Source: CAKMZU01 sp965248335 (lineage in GTDB: Bacteria > Pseudomonadota > Gammaproteobacteria > Pseudomonadales > DT-91). Taken from it: 64,000 nt of DNA. How positions within the stretch are numbered: position 1 is the stretch's first letter; each line of letters begins with the position of its first letter. Positions 55,938 to 64,000 of this stretch are shown here, piece after piece. The notes under the pieces were generated by a model. It ran no database searches and had not been told where the DNA came from. It was given only the letters and a program-made list of their open reading frames with translations. The position numbers were made by a program, and so were the translations under genes. The DNA lies in the NCBI GenBank assembly GCA_965248335.1, contig CBDFIY010000003.1, positions 1,736,001-1,800,000 of the forward strand, read 5' to 3'.

Positions 55938-56588
55938 TTATTTTAGAAAGTCTTTTTCAGCGATGACTGAATAGGTGTTTTGTTCTTTCTGGTATGCCAA
56001 TAACACCACGCGATCGCCTTTAGTAAATGTCGTGTCTTCATGTGTGCGAACTTTTAAGATCAAGCCTGCGCCGCCATCTTCAACAACCGCCTCGCCAAAG
56101 TTGTGATCGACACGCGAGCTTCTGACGACTGCAGTTTGCCCAAGAATGTATTGTTCAGTGGTTTTTTTTAATTGCTGAAAGAGTGGCCGAAGCGGTTTAA
56201 TGCAAAAGATCGTGATTTTTAACCCAAGAAACAGGGAAACCAGAAATATACCCATATTAGCGGCAAGGCTTAATATACCGGCAGGGATATAGGCTTCGGA
56301 AAAATAAACAAAATAATAACTAAAGAACCAAGCAAATACCGCGATCAAGGTGAGCGAAATGGTAACAGGTACATCGTGCAAGTTGAGTTTTAGAATAACG
56401 CCAGCAATGCCGTCAGGCACTGTGGCCGTATCTGCTTCAAGGGCACCTGTGTCGATATCAGTGCCGCCTAGGAAATCGATATCGACAAGCCCGAGTACAG
56501 CAATACACCAAAAGAGCAGGGTTAGGATTAAGAAAAAGGTGAAAATGGCTGTTGGGAAGCTTGAGGCAAGCTGATAGAAAGGATCCAT
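55938..56588 (-). CDS. YqiJ-like membrane protein with OB-fold (NfeD-like)
   Basis: About 216 residues from the ATG at 56588 (MDPFYQLASSFP). The frame extends 23 codons further upstream, but those residues are polar and unlike the family. It has three membrane segments, then a C-terminal beta-barrel (LGQTAVVRSSRVDHNFGEA, then FTKGDRVVLLAY) of the OB-fold seen in NfeD and YqiJ/DUF1449 proteins. These are standard partners of bacterial flotillins. It is the first gene of the operon, and ISAs1 has inserted about 130 bp upstream. Confidence 0.85.
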   Translation of the reverse strand: MDPFYQLASSFPTAIFTFFLILTLLFWCIAVLGLVDIDFLGGTDIDTGALEADTATVPDGIAGVILKLNLHDVPVTISLTLIAVFAWFFSYYFVYFSEAYIPAGILSLAANMGIFLVSLFLGLKITIFCIKPLRPLFQQLKKTTEQYILGQTAVVRSSRVDHNFGEAVVEDGGAGLILKVRTHEDTTFTKGDRVVLLAYQKEQNTYSVIAEKDFLK

Positions 56589-56725
56589 TTTTTCACTGAG
56601 AAAAATCGCAAACACAAGCCGTCCTTTTTTATTATTCGCACCCTTTGCGGGCAGCATAAACCGTGTTTATTCTAGCACGGTATGCGTACTTGTTTTCAAG
56701 ACTTACTTGGCTTGTTGTTTGGCTC

Positions 56726-57995
56726 CCAGGGCCTCCTAGCACTTTTTGATCAGTGCATAAATTGACCGGAGAAAAGCATTTTCTCTCTGTATTTATCATT
56801 AATTGCACACCCCATAACTCGATGTTTCATCCCCTTTTTGCTTTGATCATTAAGTGTTAACAAATTCATACAGTGACGCTTTATTGTAGCAATATTGAGC
56901 CCAGCGGAATGAAGCTGGCAGTCATCTTCTTTAAAAGTAACATCTAACCGCCAATGCAGTTTATTTTCTATTTCCCAGTGTCCCCTAATGGCTTTCGCCG
57001 CATGCTTTGCATCAGGAGAGCGTGAGCTAATATACCAGGAAACTTCTTTAGACTCCCCTTTATTTGAAGACCGATGCCGCTCAACACGCACAGCCGAACT
57101 CAAGCCGCTCCAAGGTTTAGCCTTATCTACCCAGTCTGTTAATTCAAAGTGCTGATATTTCCTTATCTCTAATCGACCATGCCCTTTATTCGCCTCCTCA
57201 AAATATGAGGTCTTATTTTCTTCATAACCATCACGTTCAAGCTTGTGATGAAAAGCTTGGATTTCTTCCAGCAACCCCTGCTGATTACCTTTCAGTTGCA
57301 GAAAATAGTCAGCTTCTTTTTCAATAATCTTTTTTGCGATTTCTTTTTGGCATCCCATCGCATCAATGGTAATAGTGGCATTTTTTACCTCAATTCTGTC
57401 GATAAGCTTCGGCAAAGTTTTGATTTCATTTTTCTTTCCTTCTGATTCGAGGGCACACAGCGTCAGGCCTCGGCTTTGAGACCATGCACTAATAACATGG
57501 ATGGCTTCTCGACCATTGTGCCTTGTTCCTCGCATCGTTTTGCCGTCTAATGAAATAACATCTCCTGTAGATTCACCCTGCAAACTTGAAACGAATGTCG
57601 TAAACCCTTCAATCAAATCTCTTGGTCTTATGCATGCAAGTAAAAACCGTAATGTTTCTGCACAGGGAGCAGATTCGATATCTGTATGCTTCTGCAGCCA
57701 GTCAAGCTTCATAGCTGCAAAATTAGACATGCTGTTAGGGCTATCATAACCACTTATTATTGATGAAAAAACGATTAGAAGGAGGCTTTCAAGGCTGTGT
57801 TTTTGATTGATGCCTTGTCGCGGATCTCTTATTGAGGCTGTACATGCAGATATATTCATGGTGTTTGGATGGCAGAAAACTATCTTTGACAATAGGTATG
57901 AGAAATTGACTATTTTAATATTGAATTTTTCAAGGACTTCGTATTATATGACAGCTTAAACTTTGTACTGATCAAAAAGTGCTAGGAAGCCCTGG
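56726..57995 (-). mobile_element. ISAs1-family element
   Basis: 1,270 bp with inverted repeats beginning CCAGGGCCTCCTAGCACTTT and ending with the complement CCCTGG. It is flanked by an exact 8-bp duplication TTTGGCTC (56718-56725 and 57996-58003). It lies between the flotillin operon and rhlE. Confidence 0.94.
56750..57859 (-). CDS. tnp: ISAs1-family transposase
   Basis: About 369 residues from MNISACTASIRDPRQG; a TTG 11 codons earlier is also in frame. DDE motifs are VISLDGKTMRGTR (Asp), ITIDAMGCQKEIA (Asp) and HWEIENKLHWRLDV (Glu). No lesion is seen and the copy is bounded by a perfect duplication, so it was probably active recently. Confidence 0.94.
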   Translation of the reverse strand: MNISACTASIRDPRQGINQKHSLESLLLIVFSSIISGYDSPNSMSNFAAMKLDWLQKHTDIESAPCAETLRFLLACIRPRDLIEGFTTFVSSLQGESTGDVISLDGKTMRGTRHNGREAIHVISAWSQSRGLTLCALESEGKKNEIKTLPKLIDRIEVKNATITIDAMGCQKEIAKKIIEKEADYFLQLKGNQQGLLEEIQAFHHKLERDGYEENKTSYFEEANKGHGRLEIRKYQHFELTDWVDKAKPWSGLSSAVRVERHRSSNKGESKEVSWYISSRSPDAKHAAKAIRGHWEIENKLHWRLDVTFKEDDCQLHSAGLNIATIKRHCMNLLTLNDQSKKGMKHRVMGCAINDKYREKMLFSGQFMH

Positions 57996-58010
57996 TTTGG
58001 CTCCTAGGGG

Positions 58011-59207
58011 TTAGTGCTTTTTCGGTTTTTTGGATTTGAAGGGTTTGGTGTTGAGTTTTGAGGGCGGTAATTTAGCCATGGGCTCGAAACCTGTCACCTC
58101 TTTTCGTTCAAGCACTTTTTTTGTGAGTCGCTCAATGGCTTGCAATTGTTTAAATTCATCGGCACTGACCAAGGATACGGCATGGCCCGTGGCACCTGCG
58201 CGCCCTGTACGACCAATACGATGCACATAATCTTCGGCAACTTGTGGCAGGTCGACATTAATAACATGTGGCAGTTGATCGATGTCGATGCCTCGTGCGG
58301 CAATATCGGTAGCAACTAAGGTACGAATAGAGCCATCTTTGAAACCGGCAAGCGCTTTAGTTCGTGCACCTTGGCTTTTGTTGCCGTGAATGGCCGCTGC
58401 GCCGACACCAGCTGCTTCGAGCTGTTTGGCTAGTTTATTGGCGCCGTGTTTGGTGCGTGAAAATACCAGCACCTGTTGCCAGTCATTGTCTTTGATTAAA
58501 TGAACCAGTAATTTGGCTTTGTGGCTTTTATCGACGGGATGAATCCACTGCGTAACGGAGGAGGCTGTGGTGTTTCTTGGGGTAACGGATATCTCTACAG
58601 GGTTGTGAACCAAGCCCTTGGCCAGTGCGCGAATCTCTTCCGAGAAAGTGGCGGAAAACAACAAGTTTTGACGCTTTTTTGGCAAGAGCGCGATAATCTT
58701 TCGGATGTCTCGAATAAAGCCCATATCCAACATGCGATCCGCTTCATCTAAAACGAGCACTTCGAGTTGATTGAATTTCATCGCATTTTGCTGATAAAGA
58801 TCGAGCAATCGGCCAGGTGTAGCAACCAAAATATCAACGCCCTTACGCAGTTTCATCATTTGTGGGTTGATTTTCACCCCACCAAATACCACGGCAGAGC
58901 TGATGTTTACATTTTTGCTATAAATCTCGATGCACTGATGAACTTGCGCGGCAAGCTCACGTGTTGGCGTGACGATCAGTGAGCGCACTTGATTACCTTG
59001 CGCTGGCTTCCCTTTAGCGAGTTTTTCGATTAAAGGTAAGGCGAAGCCCGCTGTCTTGCCTGTACCAGTTTGTGCGGCAGCAAACACATCTTTGCCTTCT
59101 AAAATGGCAGGGATAGCTTGCGCTTGAATGGGTGAAGGCGTTTCGTAGCCTTGTTCAGTTACCGCATCAACGATTTGTGCGGATAAACCAAGAGAAGAAA
59201 AGGTCAT
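58011..59207 (-). CDS. rhlE: DEAD-box RNA helicase RhlE-like
   Basis: 398 residues from MTFSSLGLSAQIVD; a 31-codon upstream extension lacks family similarity. It is an ATP-dependent RNA helicase acting in RNA turnover and ribosome assembly. Motifs in order: the Q-motif region YETPSPIQAQAIP, AAQTGTGKT (44-52), PTRELA, TPGR, DEAD (154-157), SAT, and HRIGRTGR in the C-terminal RecA lobe. A short basic tail (FKSKKPKKH) follows. The ISAs1 ends just after its stop. Confidence 0.95.
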   Translation of the reverse strand: MTFSSLGLSAQIVDAVTEQGYETPSPIQAQAIPAILEGKDVFAAAQTGTGKTAGFALPLIEKLAKGKPAQGNQVRSLIVTPTRELAAQVHQCIEIYSKNVNISSAVVFGGVKINPQMMKLRKGVDILVATPGRLLDLYQQNAMKFNQLEVLVLDEADRMLDMGFIRDIRKIIALLPKKRQNLLFSATFSEEIRALAKGLVHNPVEISVTPRNTTASSVTQWIHPVDKSHKAKLLVHLIKDNDWQQVLVFSRTKHGANKLAKQLEAAGVGAAAIHGNKSQGARTKALAGFKDGSIRTLVATDIAARGIDIDQLPHVINVDLPQVAEDYVHRIGRTGRAGATGHAVSLVSADEFKQLQAIERLTKKVLERKEVTGFEPMAKLPPSKLNTKPFKSKKPKKH

Positions 59208-59649
59208 AGATGAATTACTTATGATGAGTGGTTTAGGTCTCCAAATGGAGAGCCGCGCAGTGTACAGTAAAGCCTGCGTTGAGTCACAAACTAAGGTCAC
59301 GATCTGAGGTAGCGGTTAATGCTTGTATTATTACGTGGCTGATGCGTGATTTTATTTAGTGGCGTCATGCGGTAATAAGGTTCCACCTATATACCCATCG
59401 GAATTGGAGATGCAATAAGGCGGCAAGCGAGCGAATCCCCATGAGCTTACAGTCAGTAAGTGGTTGGGGTGAGCAAGCGCGGGCAACGCCACTGCATCTT
59501 CAAGGGTGATCGGTATAATAAGGCATGCAAAGCTATATCTGTAGAGCAGTCTTACGTTTCTACTCTTTCATTTTTGGGATATTAAGATGCGTGTAATGGC
59601 GTATTGGTAGACTTAACAGTGATCAAATTGGATGCTGGAGATCCATATT
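59208..59649. other. Intergenic region with palindromic repeat
   Basis: Between divergent rhlE and the SDR gene. It contains the 128-bp repeat at 59390-59517 and otherwise no gene. GGAG near 59637 is the ribosome-binding site of the SDR gene. Confidence 0.5.
59390..59517. repeat. 128-bp palindromic repeat, copy 3
   Basis: Same orientation as copy 2, TATA at both ends, a few substitutions (for example GCAATAAGGCGG for GCAAGAAGGCGG). It lies in the intergenic space between divergent genes. Confidence 0.9.
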
Positions 59650-60429
59650 ATGGCGAAAAATTATTTGCACGAAAAAACGGTACTCATCACAGGTGCAAGC
59701 TCAGGGATTGGCTGGCATTTGGCGAAGCAGTTAATGGCTTACGATGTTAATCTTGTATTAGTAGCTCGCCGAGTGGAGAAGTTGTCTGAATTAAAAGCTG
59801 CGCTTTTGGGGGCGGGAGAAACAAATAAATGTATCGAAACTTTTGCCGTTGATGTCAGTGATCGAGAGGGGGTCCGTACTTTTTTGGATAGCCTGCTTGC
59901 ATCCTATAATATCGATGTATTGGTCAATAATGCTGGATTGGCGCTAGATCTTGAGCCTGTAGACCGAGGAGATATCGATAGCTGGGAAGCAATGATAGAT
60001 ACGAATTTAAAAGGTCTTCTATATGTGACAAAGCCTGTTATGCAACAGATGCGATCCAGAGATACGGGGCATATTGTTAACCTAGGATCCGTGGCAGGCA
60101 AAATGGCCTACCCGAATGGCAATGTGTATTGCGCGACCAAATCAGCCGTTCGTATGCTAGGCGATTCGTTGAATGCAGATCTTTTTGGCACGCAGGTGAA
60201 AGTCTCCACCATCGCACCTGGTGCGGTTGAAACGGCATTTTCTCAGGTACGTTTTCATGGCGATGAAAAAAGAGCGGAGGAGGTTTATCAGGGGTTTACG
60301 CCGTTAGTAGCGGAAGATATAGCCGAAGCGATGATTAATGTGCTGAATACTCCTCCTCATGTGAATATTCAATACTTGGATATTATGCCAACGGCACAGA
60401 GAAACCCTTATCTTTTGCATCGTGATTAG
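59650..60429 (+). CDS. Short-chain dehydrogenase/reductase (YdfG-like)
   Basis: A 259-residue classical SDR with an NADP-binding TGASSGIG (14-21), the structural motif VNNAG (92-96), and the catalytic Ser147, Tyr160 and Lys164 in NLGSVAG and VYCATKSAV. The closest type is the NADP-dependent 3-hydroxy acid dehydrogenase YdfG group. The start at 59650 has GGAG nine bases upstream; another ATG six codons earlier is in frame. Confidence 0.92.
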   Translation: MAKNYLHEKTVLITGASSGIGWHLAKQLMAYDVNLVLVARRVEKLSELKAALLGAGETNKCIETFAVDVSDREGVRTFLDSLLASYNIDVLVNNAGLALDLEPVDRGDIDSWEAMIDTNLKGLLYVTKPVMQQMRSRDTGHIVNLGSVAGKMAYPNGNVYCATKSAVRMLGDSLNADLFGTQVKVSTIAPGAVETAFSQVRFHGDEKRAEEVYQGFTPLVAEDIAEAMINVLNTPPHVNIQYLDIMPTAQRNPYLLHRD

Positions 60430-60678
60430 TCGGTAAAGCCCACCTGAAAGTAGGGTTTCAGCCATCGATAACCAAAATTTTCTACAAAGATAGGCATTTT
60501 TACCCATACTCTGGCTAGTTAGTTTGAGTGATAAATAGTGGAACCCTTATTTGTTATGTGAACTTATTTCGTATATTTGGTGTCTTATGCTCATGAATTA
60601 GAAATGGTTTTCGGGTGCCTAGGTAGCGCCGTAAAGCAGATTACATGTTTGATACATTCAATTTATGAGGGTATTTCT

Positions 60679-61122
60679 ATGATGCCAGCAGCAAGGAAAA
60701 GTTTAGCTGTTTTTTTCTGTGGATTTTTTGTGAGCCTTGCAGCAGGGGTCTTGAATGCAGGTAGCGCATCCATTGATGTTCGTGAGTATGATGATAAAAC
60801 GCATTGGCAAGGGTATAACTATAGAGTTAAAGCGGATGGTTATAGCTACTGTGTAAATACGGTTGATCCAAATAATGCAGTTATCACACCAGGGTTTGGC
60901 ATAACGATGAATATCACTTGGGATTCCGGCGCTTTCGATTATTGTGCTTGGCGTCATAGCGAGCAAACATTCACTGTTCAGAAAATAGGTGATCCCTCTA
61001 TAAAGGCCACATTTAAATGGAAGAAAGAAGCCGGAGCGGACCCTCACCTTTATATAGAAAGTGATGCGCATGGTATTTTGCATAACTCCGGAAGTCAGGT
61101 CACTATTGGCTTTAAGAAATAA
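60679..61122 (+). CDS. Secreted small protein, paralogue 1
   Basis: 147 residues. The signal peptide (about 1-28) runs SLAVFFCGFFVSLAAGVLNAG. The mature part of about 120 residues is beta-rich and reads IDVREYDDKTHWQGYNYRV, VITPGFGITMNI, FDYCAWRHSEQTFTV and a C-terminal GSQVTIGFKK. Two Cys (CVN and YCAW) could pair. No known family is recognised with confidence; an aegerolysin-like beta sandwich is one idea. The start has GAGGG seven bases upstream, and the longer frame upstream is not supported. It is followed by paralogue 2 after 112 bp. Confidence 0.7.
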   Translation: MMPAARKSLAVFFCGFFVSLAAGVLNAGSASIDVREYDDKTHWQGYNYRVKADGYSYCVNTVDPNNAVITPGFGITMNITWDSGAFDYCAWRHSEQTFTVQKIGDPSIKATFKWKKEAGADPHLYIESDAHGILHNSGSQVTIGFKK

Positions 61123-61234
61123 CAAGCGCTAGCTATTTGTCTCAAGGTGACAGGCTTCGAATGGGTGAAATAAATTTGTCGATATAAAAAGTGAATATTT
61201 TCAACGTAGCTAACCCCATAGAGGATGACATCAA

Positions 61235-61681
61235 ATGATGTTTGTTAAAAAGAGAGATGCTGTATGTTTAGCGGGTGCACTGCTGTTCTGTCTTATGGCG
61301 AGTATTGTGAGTGCCGGTGATGCAACGGTTGAAGTGCGAGAGTATGATGATAAGGCGCATTGGCAGGGTTATAATTACAGGGTAACAGCGACAAGCGATA
61401 ACTTTTGCGTCAGTTCAATTTCACCCGATAACTCCGTTGTTACGCCGGGGTTTGGCGCAGACTTCAAAATTGAATATAAATCAGGCGCATTTTCTTATTG
61501 TGGTTGGCGTCATAGTCATCAATATTTTACCGTAGAGAGGATAGGTGACCCTAATATAACGGCTGAGTTTCAGTGGTATAAAGGTGCCGGGAAAGATCCT
61601 GTGATTCATATTAAAACAGATGACCATGGTATTTTACATCACACAGGTAGCGAGCAAATTACCATTGGTTTTAAAAAATAA
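61235..61681 (+). CDS. Secreted small protein, paralogue 2
   Basis: 148 residues, clearly homologous to paralogue 1 over its length (VEVREYDDKAHWQGYNYRV, VVTPGFGADFKI, FSYCGWRHSHQYFTV, HGILHHTG, ITIGFKK). It has a signal peptide (about 1-26) and both Cys kept. The pair arose by tandem duplication and has diverged to roughly half identity, which implies selection on both. The role is unknown. Confidence 0.7.
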   Translation: MMFVKKRDAVCLAGALLFCLMASIVSAGDATVEVREYDDKAHWQGYNYRVTATSDNFCVSSISPDNSVVTPGFGADFKIEYKSGAFSYCGWRHSHQYFTVERIGDPNITAEFQWYKGAGKDPVIHIKTDDHGILHHTGSEQITIGFKK

Positions 61682-61810
61682 ATACATCTGTTTTTAAGTT
61701 TTTAAACAGTAATGTGACATATGAAAAAGGCGAGCGGTTAGAGCCACTTACCTAGTACATTATCTTAATCCGATTATCGGGTTTAGTTTGATGCTTTTTT
61801 TGTTATTTAA

Positions 61811-61844
61811 GCATTGGATTCCCGCGAATGCGGGAATCCAATGC
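61811..61844. repeat. Perfect hairpin of the ATTCCC(N8)GGGAAT type
   Basis: GCATTGGATTCCCGC, loop GAAT, GCGGGAATCCAATGC: a perfect 15-bp stem. It contains ATTCCC-N8-GGGAAT, the consensus of the dRS3-type repeats of Neisseria that also occurs in gammaproteobacteria. No U-run follows, but between convergent genes it may still end transcription. Confidence 0.75.
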
Positions 61845-61870
61845 CAGCCAACTCTTTTCAAATGATGTGC

Positions 61871-61998
61871 TATACCGATCACCCTTGAAGACGCAAGGGC
61901 GTTGGCCGCGCTCGCTCACCCCAATTATTTACTGATTGTAAGCTCATGGGGATTCGCTCGTTTGCCGCCTTCTTGCATCTCCAATTCCGATGGGTATA
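61871..61998. repeat. 128-bp palindromic repeat, copy 4
   Basis: Same orientation as copy 1 (TATACCGATC first, GATGGGTATA last), with a few substitutions. It ends nine bases before the carboxylesterase stop codon. Confidence 0.9.
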
Positions 61999-62006
61999 GA
62001 TTGATA

Positions 62007-63683
62007 CTAAAAATTATCTGCAAAGAAATCTTCAGCTATCCAATAATCACAATAGTGGCCACGTAAATCACTGCCTATTGTGAAATCTTGCCCCCATGTT
62101 AAGTAGTTTTCATCCGTATCATTGTAAGCCGGCCAGTTAGGCGCAGAGGCGTGGTTAGGATTTCCTGTTCTTGCTAGTGTGCCCATGTAGTCTTGTATAG
62201 ACATAGAAACTGCTTTCTGTTCATCGGTTTTAAGTGAGCTGGTAGGTGCGCTCGAACCAAATAAAAAGCCAATTTCTCCCGAGTGAAATACGCCTAAGGG
62301 GGGTGGGTTAGTGCCCAGTTGGAATTTTGTTATCATCCTCAATATTGAATCACTGTACTCAGTAAATTGATATTGAAAGACGGGGTATCCGGCTGCGTAG
62401 AGGTTTTTAGAGGTTTTCACCATGGCGCAGACAATGTTTCTGTCACCAGAAATGGTTGCCATTGCATGGCCGACATTAATGTATTGGTCGATAGGGTAAA
62501 GATTAAGCACGTTATCAATATCTTCGGGCTTCATTTCTGTAAAGCGCTCAGTCATGTAATCTTTATAGTCAGCCTCTTCCGGGTGGTCTTTTAACGCCTC
62601 GAACAAGCTACCTTCATCCTTCACTGTGCCGATAATAACGTTTTGTGGGGTTAACGCGCCTTGTTCAATTAATGCCTTGTTAGCAGAAATCATATCTTCA
62701 AAGTTAGCATTAATAAAATGGTCGTCTTTAGTGAAATAAGGAAAAAATTTCCATTGCGTACCATCCACTAAAAAGAGTTCATTAAAGGGCGCGTCAATTT
62801 TTTTGCGCATTTCTTTGGGTGAAAGTTTACGCATGCAGGCGAGTTGCTCGGCGGCGTCCTGTTGATCACACCCCATCATGCCCGCAAATTCAGCGCCTTT
62901 TTGATCGGCTTCCTCTTGCTTCATGGTTAACCATTCGCCACAAGGGCCACTGGAGATGATTGAATTTTGAAATAAATGGCGGCTGAGTGGTGACGCCATT
63001 AGCATGCAAACGCTTGCACCGCCTGCAGATTCCCCAAAAACCGTGATATTTTCTGGATCACCACCAAAGCCTTCAATTTCATTGTTGACCCATTTAAGTG
63101 CTGCGACTTGATCTAAAAAACCGTAGTTTCCAGATTGCCCTTGTTCGGCTGTTAAGCCCGGTAAGGATAAAAAACCGAGAGGCCCTAAACGGTGGTTAAG
63201 GGTGACAACAACAACGTCTTCATTTTGAGAAAGAGTTGTTCCTTTATAAGACAGTTCATTACCTGAGCCGAGCAGGAATCCACCACCGAAAATCCATACC
63301 ATGACAGGATATTTGCCCGGTTTATCAGGTGCCCAAATGCTAAGGTCAAGGCAGTTTTCACTGGTAAATGGGCTAAAAACGCCGGTAGGGCTAGCCCACT
63401 GTTCACAGCCGCTTAGGCTAAATGAAGCACTCTTTGTTCCATCCCAAGGTTTTACCGGCTTTGGTGGTTGCCAACGATTCTCGCCTGTAGGCGCAGCAGC
63501 ATAAGGGATGCGATACCATGCGTTGGTGAGGCTATTTGAGCGCCCTTTGACTTTTCCGTAGCTCGTTTCAACGATACGATCACAGTCCCAGAAGCAAAAA
63601 TCAAAGCTGCTCGCATAGCTTGATAAAAGCAACCCTCCAAGTAAAGCGCAATACTGCATTAATCTCGATATTTTATTATCCAT
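62007..63683 (-). CDS. Secreted carboxylesterase type B
   Basis: 558 residues from the ATG at 63683, with AAGGGA nine bases upstream. An N-terminal signal peptide (about 1-26) means it acts in the periplasm or outside. The alpha/beta-hydrolase core has the oxyanion region FGGGF (132-136), the nucleophile Ser219 in GESAGG, the acid in VKDEGSLF and the His in GVFHSGEIGFLFG. Cys pairs (NC.D...C) resemble those of the eukaryotic-type esterases of the family. The substrate is unknown; esters or lipids are likely. Confidence 0.92.
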   Translation of the reverse strand: MDNKISRLMQYCALLGGLLLSSYASSFDFCFWDCDRIVETSYGKVKGRSNSLTNAWYRIPYAAAPTGENRWQPPKPVKPWDGTKSASFSLSGCEQWASPTGVFSPFTSENCLDLSIWAPDKPGKYPVMVWIFGGGFLLGSGNELSYKGTTLSQNEDVVVVTLNHRLGPLGFLSLPGLTAEQGQSGNYGFLDQVAALKWVNNEIEGFGGDPENITVFGESAGGASVCMLMASPLSRHLFQNSIISSGPCGEWLTMKQEEADQKGAEFAGMMGCDQQDAAEQLACMRKLSPKEMRKKIDAPFNELFLVDGTQWKFFPYFTKDDHFINANFEDMISANKALIEQGALTPQNVIIGTVKDEGSLFEALKDHPEEADYKDYMTERFTEMKPEDIDNVLNLYPIDQYINVGHAMATISGDRNIVCAMVKTSKNLYAAGYPVFQYQFTEYSDSILRMITKFQLGTNPPPLGVFHSGEIGFLFGSSAPTSSLKTDEQKAVSMSIQDYMGTLARTGNPNHASAPNWPAYNDTDENYLTWGQDFTIGSDLRGHYCDYWIAEDFFADNF

Positions 63684-63872
63684 TATATTCAATCCCTTAT
63701 AGGTTTATCCATGTTTGGATATCTTACATTAAGGCTTAATATGTATGTTAGAACAATTGCTTATATGGCAGGTAAGCCTCTTGTACAATTGCGTTTACTT
63801 TCTAGTAGTGAGGGCGCAATGAGGCTAAGGGTATTTGCAGCTAATGGTTGATTTCTGGCAATACTTCTCACC
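63684..63872. other. Region upstream of the carboxylesterase
   Basis: About 190 bp, AT-rich, no gene seen. It presumably contains the carboxylesterase promoter, but no convincing -35/-10 pair was found. Confidence 0.35.
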
Positions 63873-64000
63873 TATACCCATCGGAATTGGAGGTGCAAGA
63901 AGGCGGCAAGCGAGTGAATCCCCATGAGCTTACAATCAGTAAGTGATTGGGGTGAGTGAGCGCGGCCAACGCCCTTGCATCTTCAAGGGTGATTGGTATG
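63873..64000. repeat. 128-bp palindromic repeat, copy 5
   Basis: Same orientation as copies 2 and 3, running to the last base of the window. The final base is G where the others have A (GGTATG for GGTATA), so the terminal TA is mutated. Confidence 0.85.

Larger units (their letters stand above)
61682..62006. other. Intergenic region with hairpin and palindromic repeat
   Basis: No gene. It contains the 15-bp-stem hairpin at 61811-61844 and the 128-bp repeat at 61871-61998, just after the stop codon of the convergent carboxylesterase gene. Confidence 0.6.

Noticed and set aside
59208..59300. 31-residue N-terminal extension of RhlE
   Set aside because: Unlike the family; MTFSSLGL is the usual start.
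60577..60678. N-terminal extension of secreted paralogue 1
   Set aside because: The downstream ATG has a good ribosome-binding site and begins a normal signal peptide, as in paralogue 2.

Overview
The window reads as chromosomal DNA of a gammaproteobacterium with an AT-rich genome (roughly 40% GC by eye). The core genes fit that group: serS next to cysG, gor, hutG, mobA, meaB, rhlE, a biosynthetic-type thiolase, and the YqiJ/flotillin pair. I cannot name the genus. About a third of the window is insertion sequences (at least eleven families, several nested), and there are decayed genes and a dispersed palindromic repeat. This is typical of a lineage going through IS expansion, often host-associated. 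A mucin-like membrane protein with a tyrosine-motif tail and several orphan secreted proteins fit a host-associated life, but that is inference.

Layout. 1-2.1 kb: 3' part of hutG converging on an NhaC-type transporter. 2.3-10.4 kb: an IS zone (MITE, IS200 remnant, IS4 remnant, IS66, ISL3, IS5) around an acyltransferase-like membrane protein and a CDF metal exporter. 10.4-19.4 kb: mucin-like protein, a conserved hypothetical, an AraC regulator, mobA, a GNAT enzyme, thiolase, an FAD protein, and two small conserved genes, one of which seems to start at AUC. 19.4-36.3 kb: dense nested mobile DNA. A secreted-protein gene is split by ISAzo13, and an IS4-type transposase is split by IS66. Both IS66 ends carry an IS110 copy at the identical site. 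Two copies of another IS4 element, a second ISAzo13, IS1595, an acr3-DUF808 pair and a SnoaL-like protein follow. 36.5-46.8 kb: serS-cysG-gor, an IS630 with nested IS200, a polytopic membrane protein, meaB, an SMP-30 lactonase-like gene and a small secreted protein. 46.8-58 kb: an IS3, then an apparent operon of an OB-fold membrane protein, a flotillin and a 1,767-residue AAA+ ATPase, bounded by an ISAs1. 58-64 kb: rhlE, an SDR enzyme, two tandem secreted paralogues and a secreted carboxylesterase.

Most notable points. (1) Two IS110 (IS1111-type) copies sit at the same position in both terminal repeats of one IS66 element, and their 3' non-coding region holds short segments matching that target, as a guide RNA would. 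(2) The OB-fold/flotillin/giant AAA+ operon. (3) A mucin-like type I membrane protein with a tyrosine-rich tail. (4) An A_AAA_AAA-type slippery run at the point where the frame is lost in three IS families, next to an IS3 that shows the canonical arrangement. (5) A 128-bp palindromic repeat, in five copies plus a fragment, with TATA ends that suggest mobilisation by an IS630-type transposase. I saw no tRNA, rRNA, CRISPR array or phage genes.
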